Origin: Limobrevibacterium gyesilva
GTDB taxonomy: Bacteria > Pseudomonadota > Alphaproteobacteria > Acetobacterales > Acetobacteraceae
Reading direction: 5' to 3'
DNA length: 64,000 nucleotides
NCBI RefSeq assembly: GCF_025989185.1
Contig: NZ_JAPDNT010000004.1
Coordinates: forward strand, 186,001 to 250,000
Shown: in pieces, positions 27,510 to 36,700 of the stretch
How the letters are laid out: each line of letters opens with the position of its first letter
How positions within the stretch are numbered: position 1 is the stretch's first letter
Translations under genes and position numbers: made by a program
The notes under the pieces: model-generated
The model's database searches: none
What the model saw: only the letters and a program-made list of their open reading frames with translations
What the model was told of the DNA's origin: nothing

Positions 27510-28141
27510 TCGTTCCGACCGTCGATCTCCGTCCCGACTTGCTGCCGATCCGACACCAGAGGCGCCGCCAGTCATGTCTGGCTTTCGCCAGTTCGACCGC
27601 ACACGAGCATCAGGCCAGGCCCGGCGAGCATTTTTCGGTCGAGTTTCTTTTTTACCACGCTGTCGCGCGCACCCCGGGTTCGGACCCGTCGGCCGGGACG
27701 ACGATGGCGGCGACCGCCTCGGCCCTGGCCGATGCGGGGCAGCCGGTCGAGACCGCTTGGCCCTATAGCCCCATCCAGGTCGCGCCCTGGGCGCCACCGG
27801 CGGTCACCACAACGCTCCACAAGGCAACGATCGTGCCCGGCAAGTTCATCTTTGGCGACATCATCGCCGCGCTCGATCAGGGGCGGCCGATCATCCTCGG
27901 TCTCGTCATTACCGACGCCTTCTACCGCCCCGACGTCTTCGGCCGGGTTCGGGATGAAAATCCTGACACCGAGCGGGGCGGTCACGCCGTACTCGCCATT
28001 GGCCACAACGTCGGCGCCGGCGGCACACCCGCTCTGCTCATCCGAAACAGTTGGGGTGAGAGCTGGGGGCTTGGCGGCTACGCCTGGCTCTCTCGTGCCT
28101 ATGTCGACCGCCAGCTTCATGAAACCGCTGTACTGACCTAG
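27506..28141 (+). CDS. Papain-like (C1-type) cysteine peptidase
   Basis: Protein of 211 residues from a TTG overlapping the previous stop. The C1 catalytic set is visible: Gln18 for the oxyanion hole and Cys24 (IRHQRRRQSCLAFASSTAHE), the histidine in GGHAVLAIGHN, and asparagine in IRNSWGESWGLGGYAWLS. There is no propeptide or signal sequence, so it should act in the cytoplasm, where an active peptidase would need restraint. The adjacent chagasin-like domain is the obvious candidate. It could alternatively catalyse acyl or amide transfer. A strong AGGAGG site follows its stop, serving the next gene. Confidence 0.82.
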   Translation: MIVPTVDLRPDLLPIRHQRRRQSCLAFASSTAHEHQARPGEHFSVEFLFYHAVARTPGSDPSAGTTMAATASALADAGQPVETAWPYSPIQVAPWAPPAVTTTLHKATIVPGKFIFGDIIAALDQGRPIILGLVITDAFYRPDVFGRVRDENPDTERGGHAVLAIGHNVGAGGTPALLIRNSWGESWGLGGYAWLSRAYVDRQLHETAVLT

Positions 28142-28150
28142 GAGGTTGCG

Positions 28151-28963
28151 ATGGAATTGATCAAGGGCCAAACGGTTCCCGCAGTTTGGCTCGCCGCGGT
28201 TGAGCATCTGACCGGCTGCCCAGACGGGGAAGACTTCGACGTCTTCCTGCACGTGGCCGAACCTACCAAGCTGTCCGAACAGGACGCCGCCGTCTACAAC
28301 GAGGTGGATGGCTTCTTGAAGTCGCGGGGGGCTTTTGGCGTCCACACCGTCGCGGAAACCATCTTCCCGCTCGACGAGTATCTGCATGGCGGCGCGCGAG
28401 GCGTCTTTGACGACTTTCCGCCGAAGATCCGTGCCATTCATAATGCGCGCGACGACGGTAACTGGGGCAGTTACGCGCTGCGAATCCTGCGCCAGAAAGA
28501 TTTCAATGGCGCAACCTTCAACCCGCTTGAGCAGATGGTTGAGAAGATCAAGAACTACGGTAAGTACCGGGCGTCATTCGAGCTTGGCCAGGGCCGCTTG
28601 TTCGAGGACGACATCCCGATCTACGACCCGGCGACGGATCGCAAGCGCCTTTACGGCGGCCCCTGCCTCAGCCACCTCAGCATCAAGGTGCATGACGGCA
28701 AGGTCCGGTTCAATGCGACCTACCGCTCGCACTACTATGTTCGGCGTCTCCTCGGCAACCTGGTCGGCCTTGGCCGGCTCCAATACTTCCTCGCGCGGGA
28801 AACCGGGCTCGAACTCGGGCCGCTGACCATCAATTCAACCTTTGCTCGCCTCGATACCGGATCTGGCACCGGCATCGGTGGCCACTGGGGCAAGCGGGAC
28901 GTCGATGGGCTGATCGCGCGGTGCCGCGCAATCTACGACGCGACACGCGCGGCTGCGGCCTGA
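28151..28963 (+). CDS. Thymidylate-synthase-fold protein (putative pyrimidine C5-modifying enzyme)
   Basis: Protein of 270 residues. Cys172 in GGPCLSHLSIKV, Arg192-Ser193 in YRSHYY and Asn203 in LLGNLVGL keep exactly the spacing of E. coli ThyA Cys146, Arg166-Ser167 and Asn177. The ETGLELGPLTINS stretch also follows the family. The ThyA HxY pair (His207, Tyr209) is replaced (Arg233, Asp235), and Asp169 is Tyr. So it keeps the nucleophile and the uracil-contacting Asn but has a changed substrate pocket. Related phage enzymes make 5-hydroxymethyl-dUMP or -dCMP; that role, or use of another nucleotide, is inferred from the neighbours. Confidence 0.7.
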   Translation: MELIKGQTVPAVWLAAVEHLTGCPDGEDFDVFLHVAEPTKLSEQDAAVYNEVDGFLKSRGAFGVHTVAETIFPLDEYLHGGARGVFDDFPPKIRAIHNARDDGNWGSYALRILRQKDFNGATFNPLEQMVEKIKNYGKYRASFELGQGRLFEDDIPIYDPATDRKRLYGGPCLSHLSIKVHDGKVRFNATYRSHYYVRRLLGNLVGLGRLQYFLARETGLELGPLTINSTFARLDTGSGTGIGGHWGKRDVDGLIARCRAIYDATRAAAA

Positions 28964-28976
28964 AGGGGCGACTGTC

Positions 28977-29573
28977 ATGACCGTCAGGGACCAACTTCTC
29001 GCGCTTCAATGGACACAGCTCAAGCATGACGAGGCCTATCACAAGGACGTCGTCATCCTGCCGCTCGCGCAGCGCATCAAGCACATGGCACTGCATAACG
29101 CGAAATACACCGCCCATCTCTTCGAAGTGGCGGAGACGGGCGATGAGGCTCGGCTCATCAAGACGCTCACAGACGCCTTCATCATTTCGCTCGCTAGCGC
29201 CAACACCCTGAACCAGGACCTCGGCGGCGAGCTCGGTGAGGCTGCCGTCGCTGCCACGTCCCTTCCGGCCCTGGGCGCCGATCTGACCGTAGAGCTCGCG
29301 CGGAGCGACGCCGACCCGCTCTGGCTGGTGCGGGCGTTTGCCCGGCAAAATGGTCAACTCGCCAAGGCCTGCGAGTCCTGGGACCATCTGGAGAGCGTGC
29401 CGTTTCGCGACTTGATGCGGAGTTGCAATGTCGCCATTTTGAAGGCCGTATTGGTTGAAGCCAGCGCTCGTGAACTCGATCTCGCCGAAGCTTACAGGGC
29501 GCGCATCCGCGAGGTGGAGACCCGCTCGATCTTCGATGGCCACTATCGGGAAGGTGCGGGAGGGGAGGCCTAA
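28977..29573 (+). CDS. MazG-like all-helical protein (putative nucleotide pyrophosphohydrolase)
   Basis: A 198-residue helical protein. The middle part (ALHNAKYTAHLFEVAETGDE, then TLTDAFIISLASANTLNQDL) has the look of the MazG/dUTPase-like four-helix fold, with a late D-x-F-I-I-x-L-A-x-A-N pattern. The usual ExxE metal site is not clear, so activity is doubtful. It lies 13 bp after the TS-fold gene and its TAATG overlaps the next start. In modified-base phages such enzymes remove unwanted dNTPs, which would fit here. Confidence 0.45.
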   Translation: MTVRDQLLALQWTQLKHDEAYHKDVVILPLAQRIKHMALHNAKYTAHLFEVAETGDEARLIKTLTDAFIISLASANTLNQDLGGELGEAAVAATSLPALGADLTVELARSDADPLWLVRAFARQNGQLAKACESWDHLESVPFRDLMRSCNVAILKAVLVEASARELDLAEAYRARIREVETRSIFDGHYREGAGGEA

Positions 29574-30388
29574 TGTTCTGGGGCGGCGAGCGCCTGAAGG
29601 CGCAGCTGGGCGCGCTGATCAGCGACTATGATCCCCAGCGTGTGGATCGGGCCGCCTATCGCCTCCGAATCGGTTCTGAGGTCTATGTCTCGCCGACCGG
29701 CGAGCCTAATGATCCCCGTAATAAGCCGAAGACCCAACTCACTTTCAGCCAAGGCTTCACCATTCCGGCCGGTCAGTTCGGCTTCGTCCTGACCGAAGAG
29801 CGGGTCAAGGTACCCAAGGAGGCGATCGCCTTCATCTCGATCCGAGCCAAGTATAAGTTCCGTGGGCTGGTCAATGTGTCGGGGTTCCACGTTGATCCCG
29901 CCTATGAGGGACGGCTGCTCTTCTCCATCTTCAATGCCGGGCCTGGACCAGTGCATTTGTCGCAAGGTGAGGAGTGCTTCCTGATTTGGTACGCGGACCT
30001 GGACCAGCCATCGGATCTCCCTATAAAGAACGGGTTCGACAGCATCCCCTCAGAGCTGACTGGCCCGATCGCTGGCGGCCTACAGTCCTTCGCGAGCCTG
30101 CTGTCCAAGATTAACGAGAACGACAAGAAGGTGGGCGACCGCGTCAGCGTGGTCGAGCGCGAGCAGGCGGTGCTGAAATGGGCGACGGCGCTCGTGGTAG
30201 GTGCGGTGCTGACGCTTGGGCTTAAAGACTGTTCCTTGAGCCGGGCCAGCACTGCTTTGCAGACCAGCGCGACCAGTGCGGTCCCCGCCCCGCCGACGGG
30301 TACGCCGCCCGCCGCGCGACCACTTGGCGCGACGACCCCGCAGGGGAATACCTCTGCGCCCCCACCTCATGCCGGGGGCAAACCCTGA
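29573..30388 (+). CDS. dCTP deaminase/dUTPase-fold protein with C-terminal membrane anchor
   Basis: Protein of 271 residues. Residues 20-165 match the DCD/dUTPase fold: YRLRIGSEVYVSP, ISIRAKYKFRGLVNVSG, FHVDPAYEGRLLFSIFNAGP, LSQGEECFLIWYADL. The Asp of motif 3 (VDPAYEG) is kept, but the glutamate that is catalytic in E. coli Dcd (Glu138, in LEFYN) is Ser (FSIFN), so deaminase activity is unlikely. A coiled region and one transmembrane helix (WATALVVGAVLTLGL, about 203-218) follow, then a Pro/Ala/Thr-rich tail. Membrane attachment is unusual for this fold. Confidence 0.72.
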   Translation: MFWGGERLKAQLGALISDYDPQRVDRAAYRLRIGSEVYVSPTGEPNDPRNKPKTQLTFSQGFTIPAGQFGFVLTEERVKVPKEAIAFISIRAKYKFRGLVNVSGFHVDPAYEGRLLFSIFNAGPGPVHLSQGEECFLIWYADLDQPSDLPIKNGFDSIPSELTGPIAGGLQSFASLLSKINENDKKVGDRVSVVEREQAVLKWATALVVGAVLTLGLKDCSLSRASTALQTSATSAVPAPPTGTPPAARPLGATTPQGNTSAPPPHAGGKP

Positions 30389-30522
30389 CGCGATGGCCGT
30401 CATCGAAGAGTTAACGGCGTCTCCAAAGCCCGCTAGGTTGAGCCGACTTTTAGTTCGGCGTATGGGCGATGCACCATCAGGCCGCTCGCCGGGCCGCCTC
30501 GCGCGCACCAGTTTAGGGACTT

Positions 30523-31527
30523 ATGGATCCGACACCTGTCTTCAACAGCTATTGGCGGTTTGCGGCCGAACGCCAGGCCATGTTCTTCCGGCGACTGAGC
30601 GACCCTGTCGGTCCCTGGACGGACGATCCGGTTCTGGCGATGTATCGTTTCACTAACGCCTATCGCGCCAGCGATCGGGTGAGCCAGTATCTGATCCGCG
30701 AGGTGCAGTATCACCCGGATCGGCCGGCGACGCCGCCAGAGCTCTTCTTTCGCACGCTCCTGTTCAAGTTGTTCAATCGAGTCGAGACCTGGGAAGCGCT
30801 GGAGCGCCAGCTTGGCCCGATCGTGTGGGAGACCACCGACCTTAACGCCGTGGCGCGAACGCTCGACGAGTTGATGGCGCAGGGCAAGCGGATTTACTCG
30901 GCAGCCTATATCATGCCTGCCCCGGCGTTCGGCCACCCGCGCAAGCACGCCAACCATCTGGCGCTGTTGGCTCAGATGATGGAGGACCGGCTGCCCGAGC
31001 GGGTCCGTCAGGCCCCCACGCTGCGCGTCGTCTATGAGCAGCTGGCGCGCTATTCCGGCATCGGGCGGTTTTTGGCGTTCCAGTACACGATCGACCTCAA
31101 TTACTCGACGCTGCTGACGCGCTCGGAAGACGACTTTGTGGTCGCCGGTCCGGGCGCGCTCGACGGCATCGCCAAATGCTTCTCGAACACGGGGGGGCGT
31201 GACGCGGAAGCGGTGATCTTTTGGGCGTGCGACCAGCAGGAACGTGCCTTCGCCGCGGCCAATCTGGCGTTTTCGACCCTGTACGGGCGTCGCCTGAAGC
31301 CGATTGATTGTCAGAATCTGTTCTGTGAAATCTCAAAATATGCGCGTGTCGCCCACCCAGACCATCCGGGGCTGTCGGGTCGCACCCGCATCAAGCAGAG
31401 CTATCGGCGCGATCCGCAACCTCTGCCTGTCCCAATGTATCCACCGCGCTGGGGCTTGAAGGTGGGCGATCACGAAACGGCGGGCGCGTCCGCGGCGACC
31501 CGCCGCAAAATGGGTCTCTTGTTATGA
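30523..31527 (+). CDS. 5-hmdU DNA kinase helical-domain / thymine hypermodification family protein
   Basis: Protein of 334 residues. The signature near the N-terminus, FFRRLSDPVGPWTDDPVLAM then YRFTNAYRASDRVSQYLIRE and LFFRTLLFKLFNRVETWEAL, is that of the helical domain found in phage 5-hydroxymethyl-dU DNA kinases and related alpha-glutamyl/putrescinyl-thymine enzymes, a DNA-glycosylase-like fold. I see no P-loop, so it is probably not a kinase itself. It would bind DNA or a modified nucleotide. A 134 bp gap with a small hairpin precedes it; its stop overlaps the next gene (ATGA). The family call rests on recalled motifs. Confidence 0.65.
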   Translation: MDPTPVFNSYWRFAAERQAMFFRRLSDPVGPWTDDPVLAMYRFTNAYRASDRVSQYLIREVQYHPDRPATPPELFFRTLLFKLFNRVETWEALERQLGPIVWETTDLNAVARTLDELMAQGKRIYSAAYIMPAPAFGHPRKHANHLALLAQMMEDRLPERVRQAPTLRVVYEQLARYSGIGRFLAFQYTIDLNYSTLLTRSEDDFVVAGPGALDGIAKCFSNTGGRDAEAVIFWACDQQERAFAAANLAFSTLYGRRLKPIDCQNLFCEISKYARVAHPDHPGLSGRTRIKQSYRRDPQPLPVPMYPPRWGLKVGDHETAGASAATRRKMGLLL

Positions 31528-31886
31528 GCCAGACCGACTCGACCCCGCCGATCCCACCTGCTCAACCACAGCTGGGCTGGTTAGTTCGCATTGCCTTCAG
31601 CGGGTTGGCGGCAATCGGCTTGGTCGTCCTCTGGCGGCTGTGGCGCTTGGCCGCCGAGGTGCCCGCCATGGAATTGGGGGGCCTCGTCGCGCGACATGGG
31701 GCCGTCCTGATCGGAGTTCCCGCGGCGGCAGTGCTCGCCTTATTCCTGATTGGCATTGTACGCGCGATCGATGGGCCAATAGAGTTCGACGTGCTTGGTC
31801 TGCGGGCCAGAGGTGCGGGGGCGGCAATCATTCTCTGGATCGCGGCCTTTGTGGCGATTGGCCTGTCGATTCGAGCGGTTTGGTAG
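31524..31886 (+). CDS. Small membrane protein of the operon
   Basis: A 120-residue protein with three predicted membrane segments: LVRIAFSGLAAIGLVVLWRL, ARHGAVLIGVPAAAVLALFL and GAAIILWIAAFVAIGLSIRA. A proline-rich N-terminus precedes them. No family recognised. Start and stop overlaps with both neighbours show it belongs to the operon. It could partner the membrane-anchored DCD-fold protein. Confidence 0.7.
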   Translation: MSQTDSTPPIPPAQPQLGWLVRIAFSGLAAIGLVVLWRLWRLAAEVPAMELGGLVARHGAVLIGVPAAAVLALFLIGIVRAIDGPIEFDVLGLRARGAGAAIILWIAAFVAIGLSIRAVW

Positions 31887-31894
31887 TGGGCTCA

Positions 31895-32284
31895 GTGATC
31901 ATTGGCGCTGGTACGGACCTTTGCTATATCGAACGGATCAGGCGTTCGTTGCGCCGCTTCGGTGACGCGTACCTCGAGCAGCTATTCACGAAAGATGAGC
32001 GAGCACCGCACGGGTCCGGCGTCGATCTCGCCACTTTCTATACCCGCGCTTTCTGTGGCAAGGAGGCGTGCGCTAAGGCGCTGGGCACCGGGCTCGCGAA
32101 CGGAGTTGGTTGGCGCGACATCGAAGTCTTGCAGACCCAGAACTGCGCTACGCTGCGGCTCTCTAATGGTGCGTTCGAGCGGCTGCGGCAGCTGACCCCA
32201 ACAGGGCGTCGCGCGACGCTTCACGTCACTTGCGCGAGTGATCAGCAAATGGCGCAGGCCTTTGTGGTCATCTCGGCATTCTAG
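31895..32284 (+). CDS. AcpS-type 4'-phosphopantetheinyl transferase
   Basis: Protein of 129 residues from a GTG at 31895; GTG 31886 would add three residues. AcpS features: the N-terminal Asp motif IIGAGTDLCYIERIRR and the Mg-binding TRAFCGKEACAKALGTGLAN with its conserved Glu. Length matches holo-ACP synthase. It would move phosphopantetheine from CoA to a carrier-protein serine; the ACP-like product at the start of the operon is the likely target. An IS5 element begins directly after its TAG stop, leaving the frame intact. Confidence 0.85.
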   Translation: MIIGAGTDLCYIERIRRSLRRFGDAYLEQLFTKDERAPHGSGVDLATFYTRAFCGKEACAKALGTGLANGVGWRDIEVLQTQNCATLRLSNGAFERLRQLTPTGRRATLHVTCASDQQMAQAFVVISAF

Positions 32285-32334
32285 CAGAATGCGGAAATTC
32301 GGCTTCCCGGCGCAAACGATAATCTGAGTCGCTC

Positions 32335-33447
32335 ATGTCGGGAGCGATGGACGGTGTCGGCATGCGCGGAGCGGATGAGCAGAGCGTGGCGCTGTTCAGC
32401 TACTTAAGCCCTGACGTGCTGGCGCCGCGGGACCATCCACTGCGGTCGATCTGGCCGCTGGTGAATGCGGCGCTGGCGCAGTTCTCGCCCAAGTTCGACG
32501 CGCTCTACGCTGGCAGTGGCCGGAACTCGATCGCCCCGGAGAAACTGCTGCGGGCGCTGCTCCCGCAAGCCTTCTACGGCGTTCGGTCGGGACGCCAGCT
32601 GATGGAGCAGGTCATCTACAATATGCTGTTCCGCTGGTTCATCGGCCTGTCAATGGACGCGCCGGTGTGGGACGTGACGGTGTTCACCAATAACTGCGAG
32701 CGCCTGCTGGCCTGCGATATCGCGGTGTCGTTCCTGCTGGCGGTGATGGGCGATCCGGCGGTCAAGCAGCTGCTGTTGACCGAGCATTTCTCGGTGGGCG
32801 GTCCGCTGATCGAGGCGTGGGCCTCGATGAAGAACTTTCGGCGCAAGCACGGCAGCGACGATGATCCGTCTGGACCCGGCCGCAACGCCGAGCGTGACTT
32901 CCGCGGCGAGAAGCGGAGCAACGAGACGCACGCCCCGACCACCGACCCGGACGCCCGGCTCTATCGCAAGTCGGATGGCCAGCCGTCGCGGCTGTGCTTC
33001 ATGGGGAACCTGCTGATCGAGAACCGCCACGGGCTAATCATCGATGTCCGCACCACGCATGCGACCGGGCGGGCGGAGCACGAGACGGTTGAAGCGATTA
33101 TCCAGGCTGCCAAGCGCGGGCGACGGGCGACGCTGGGCGCGGACAAGGCCTATGACGCGGCCGAGCACATTGCCCGCTTGCGCGCCATCGGCGTCATGCC
33201 GCTCGTGACCCAGCACGGGTCCGGGCGGCGCTCAGCGATCGATGGCCGCACCACACGGCATGCCGGGTATGGGATCAGCCAGCACCTGCGCAAGCGGATC
33301 GAGAAGTCGGTCGGCTGGATCCGGGCGACGGCCGGGCTGCGCCACACCCGGCATCGCCGCCTGGCGCGGGTCGGCTGGGTCGTCACGCTGACGGCAGCGG
33401 CCTGCAACCTGGTGCGCCTGCCCAAGCTGCTGGCGAGCGCGGCGTGA
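32335..33447 (+). CDS. IS5-family transposase
   Basis: DDE transposase of 370 residues: ADEQSVALFSYLSPDVLAPR and DHPLRSIWPLVNAALAQFSP at the N-terminus, then SVGGPLIEAWASMKNFRRKH, VRTTHATGRAEHETV and LGADKAYDAAEHIARLR of the catalytic core. The C-terminal region with GYGISQHLRKRIEKSVGWIR is normal for the group. No frame damage is seen, so it may be active. Confidence 0.93.
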   Translation: MSGAMDGVGMRGADEQSVALFSYLSPDVLAPRDHPLRSIWPLVNAALAQFSPKFDALYAGSGRNSIAPEKLLRALLPQAFYGVRSGRQLMEQVIYNMLFRWFIGLSMDAPVWDVTVFTNNCERLLACDIAVSFLLAVMGDPAVKQLLLTEHFSVGGPLIEAWASMKNFRRKHGSDDDPSGPGRNAERDFRGEKRSNETHAPTTDPDARLYRKSDGQPSRLCFMGNLLIENRHGLIIDVRTTHATGRAEHETVEAIIQAAKRGRRATLGADKAYDAAEHIARLRAIGVMPLVTQHGSGRRSAIDGRTTRHAGYGISQHLRKRIEKSVGWIRATAGLRHTRHRRLARVGWVVTLTAAACNLVRLPKLLASAA

Positions 33448-33664
33448 CCAAGCGGCAGGTCCGCAAGGTGCTGGGCCGGTGGCGGACCACCGGCATGAAC
33501 CTGTGGGAGGCCGGCTATCTCGACATACTCGGCCCGGCCCACTTCCGGCTCGGCCGCGATGGTGGCCACATCGCGTTCGGCCCGATCTCGAGCCGGATGG
33601 CACATTGAGCGGCGAAATCCGCTTAAACAATGGTGGCGAGGCGACATTTACCGCTTGGTGTTAG
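33444..33664 (+). pseudogene. Broken small passenger gene inside the IS5 element
   Basis: A GTG overlapping the transposase stop opens a 54-codon frame (KVLGRWRTTGMNLWEAGYLD, then PAHFRLGRDGGHIAFGPISS). After about 33598 sequence of the same protein type continues in another frame (GTLSGEIRLNNGGEATFTAW) to a stop at 33664. The pattern suggests a conserved small protein that lost its middle and its frame. Family recognition is from memory and tentative. Confidence 0.35.
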
Positions 33665-33706
33665 TGATTTTCCGCAACCTGTTAGATTTCCAATCTGGAG
33701 CGCTGC

Positions 33707-36700
33707 ATGGTCTTAAGTCCCGCTGACCTAATCCATCTGGCCAACCTGAAGGCCGCGCTGCAGGAGGAAAAGCAGGCAGCAAAGTTCGAACAGTTGGTGG
33801 CCGCCCTCATCGGTCGACTGCTCGGGGTCGGCGTTGCCGTGGCCAAGGCCAGTTTCCAGCACGGCGGCGACGCGGGCACTGCTGGGCGTCAGGGCCGGCG
33901 CCTGCGCATCGAGTGCAAGAAGTACGCGGACACGACCGACCTAAGTGATCGCGAACTACTGGGCGAGGTTGACCAGGCGCTGGACCGTGATCCTGCCCTG
34001 GAGGCCTGGATCTTGGCAGCCACCCGCGAAGCGCCCGAGCAACTCGAGCAGATGCTGGCTCAGAAGGCGCTGAGGATTGGCGTTCCGATCGTCATAGTCG
34101 ATTGGAAGGGCAGTGGCGTCACCGCTCTGGCGGCGCTCTGCGCCTTCGCTCCCGACCTCGTTGAAGTGCTGTTCTCCGCAAAGGCCGCCGGCCACGCCCA
34201 CGCGCTGCAGGCCGTCGCGGCCGACGCTGTCGAACGCCTTCGTCGCGACTTCCAGGCTTGGACCCTGGGTTTTGAAAGCCTTCGCACCCTGACTCACGGC
34301 CAGCTTCAGAATATTTGGACGTCTCCACGGGCCTCGGCGGCCGCGCTAAATCAGAACGCCGCAGGGGCGTCCGCCAAGCTGATCGCCCGACCGTCGGTCT
34401 CGTCGGCGCTCAATGCTTGGTGGTCGGGGTCAGCTACTGGCGATGCACCCGCCACTGTGCTGGGTCCACACGGCGTGGGCAAGACCTGGGCCACACTGGC
34501 CTGGTTGGTGGACAGTGCTGACGCACAACCTATCGTGCTGGTGATCGCCTCCTCCGCCGCCAAGGAACTAGTCTCTACTTCCGAACTCTCAGTTAAGCGC
34601 TTCCTGGCAGCGCGCCTCTATGAACTCTCCGGCGGCGTCCGCGACGTTGAACACTGGCTGCAACGCCTGGAGCATCTCCTGAAACGGCCGGCCGAAGAAG
34701 GTCCGGTGATGACGGTCTTCTTCGATGGGATGAACCAGGAGCCGTCCGTCCCCTGGATCGGCCTCCTCAAGACCCTGCAGGCCGCTCCTTTTGCAGGCCG
34801 GATCCGCGTGATCGTCAGCACGCGCAATTTGCATTTTGAGGACAAGCTCGGCCGCCTGCGCGGCCTGATCGTCCAGCCCGCCGAGACACCGGTCCGCGTA
34901 TATGACGATGCGCCGGGCGGCGAACTCGATCAGCGGCTTGCCCTCGAGGGCCTGACGCGCGGCCAACTCCATTCTGACCTACTGGAACTGGCCCGTACGC
35001 CGCGCCTGTTCAATCTGGTGGTTCGCCTGAAGGATCGCCTGGTGGAGACGGGCGAGGTCACCCTCCACCGGCTGCTTTGGGAATATGGCCGCGACGCCTG
35101 GGGCGAACGGTCCGGATCATCCTTCAGTGAGGCGGACTGGCGCGCCTGGCTCAGCGAGATCGCCACGCGCTATCGAGACGGAGCCCGCAACTTCTCGATG
35201 AGAACCCTGGCCGAAACCGCCAGCCGGCCCGATTTGTCCGAGGGCGAGGTGTTCGCCCGGCTCAGCGACATCATCGATGGCCAGCTGACGACACCAGGAC
35301 CGGGGGGTGTTCATCGCTTCAGACCGAATGTGGTCGCCCATGCGCTGGGCGCGGCGCTGTTGGCCCAACTCGGTGAGCGTGGAAACGTGCACTTTGATGA
35401 GCTCGACGCGGAACTGGCTCAGTGGCTCGACCCGATCGCCGGCTACGACGAGCGGGCGGAGATCCTGCGCGCGTCCGTCTCCATCCTGGTGGAGCTGGGC
35501 GAACCCGCCGCCACGCCGCTGGCCGGGGTCCTGGTCACCGCATGGCTCCAAACGCAGAACCTCACTGATGCCCACCGACAGGAATTGGCTGGCCTGGCGG
35601 TCCGTCTGCCCGGCGCCCTGCTGGATGCGATCGAACACTCGGCCGACTACTCCCAGGCCTCGACGCGCCTGTGGGCGGTCAACGCTCTGCGGACCATCCG
35701 TCGGCAGCCTGGTGAGGTGTTCGACCAACTCGTCGCCCGGTCCAGGGCATGGCTGAGCGAAGTGTCGCGCGACGTCCAGCCAGCCCATCGGACCTCGGAA
35801 GACATCGAACGCCACCGGGCCGCGCGATTTATGGATCGGGTCGGTATCGACAACTCGGGACCGATTCGAGTGCTGGGTGTCGATCTCATGCTGGTGGACC
35901 GGACCGACGGCGCGGTTGCCCAGACGGTCCCGTCGATCCTGGAAGGTTTTCCCCTGGCAGGAGCCTTACCGGTCTTCGAAGCCGCGGCTGTCGCTCTGGC
36001 TGCGGGTGGCCGGAGCCCTGCCTGGGATGGCCTCAAATGGCTGTGCCTACTGAACGAGGTTGATCCGGTGAAGACGACGGAAGCCCTGCGGTCGCTCTCG
36101 GCCTCGGTCGCAGCGCGGACAACCGAGCCCGGCATTAACGGCGCCCTGCCAGCCAGGGCCGCCGCATTGCTGCTGTGGCTGACCGGCGTAGAGGACGACG
36201 ACGTCGCGGCCTCGGCGCTCGATCCCGGCCTCGACCGCATACTCACATACGAGACCGACTACCTCCCGAACCCGGGCCGCAGCGTCTTCACTCTGGAGCG
36301 ACGCCATGCGGAGAGAGTGCTATGCGATACGAGCCTGCCGCTGCTATGGCGGGTCAAGCGAACGTGCGAGCTTTGGCTGGATCCGCACTTCGAACCGCCG
36401 GCGGCGTTCGTGGGCGAGGTACGGACCCTCGCCGCGTCCTTCGACGTCACGAAGCTCGACCACGGTGGCGGCGTCACGATCGAGGATCATAATTTTGAGA
36501 TCTTCGAACTGGCCTTGGCCCGCTGCGCGGCTGAGCAGTTGGGCAAGATGACGCGCGCGAAACTCACCCAGGCCGATGTTCCCGCCGAGTCTCGTTATCG
36601 GCGCGCCATCAGAGCCGCCGAACACTTGATCCTCGCGGGCCCTGCCGAGGCGGCGGCGGCCCGCACGTTGCGATTGTCATCGCGCGAACTCCAGAGTGAC

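Larger units (their letters stand above)
32285..33681 (+). mobile_element. IS5-family insertion sequence
   Basis: Ends CAGAATGCGGAAATTC (left) and CAGGTTGCGGAAAATC (right, opposite strand) agree at 13 of 16 positions. The flanks are CTAG on the left and TTAG on the right, both fitting the YTAR target of the IS5 group though not identical. The length is about 1.4 kb. It carries a full transposase gene and a broken passenger gene. It is inserted at the stop codon of the phosphopantetheinyl transferase gene. Confidence 0.75.
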
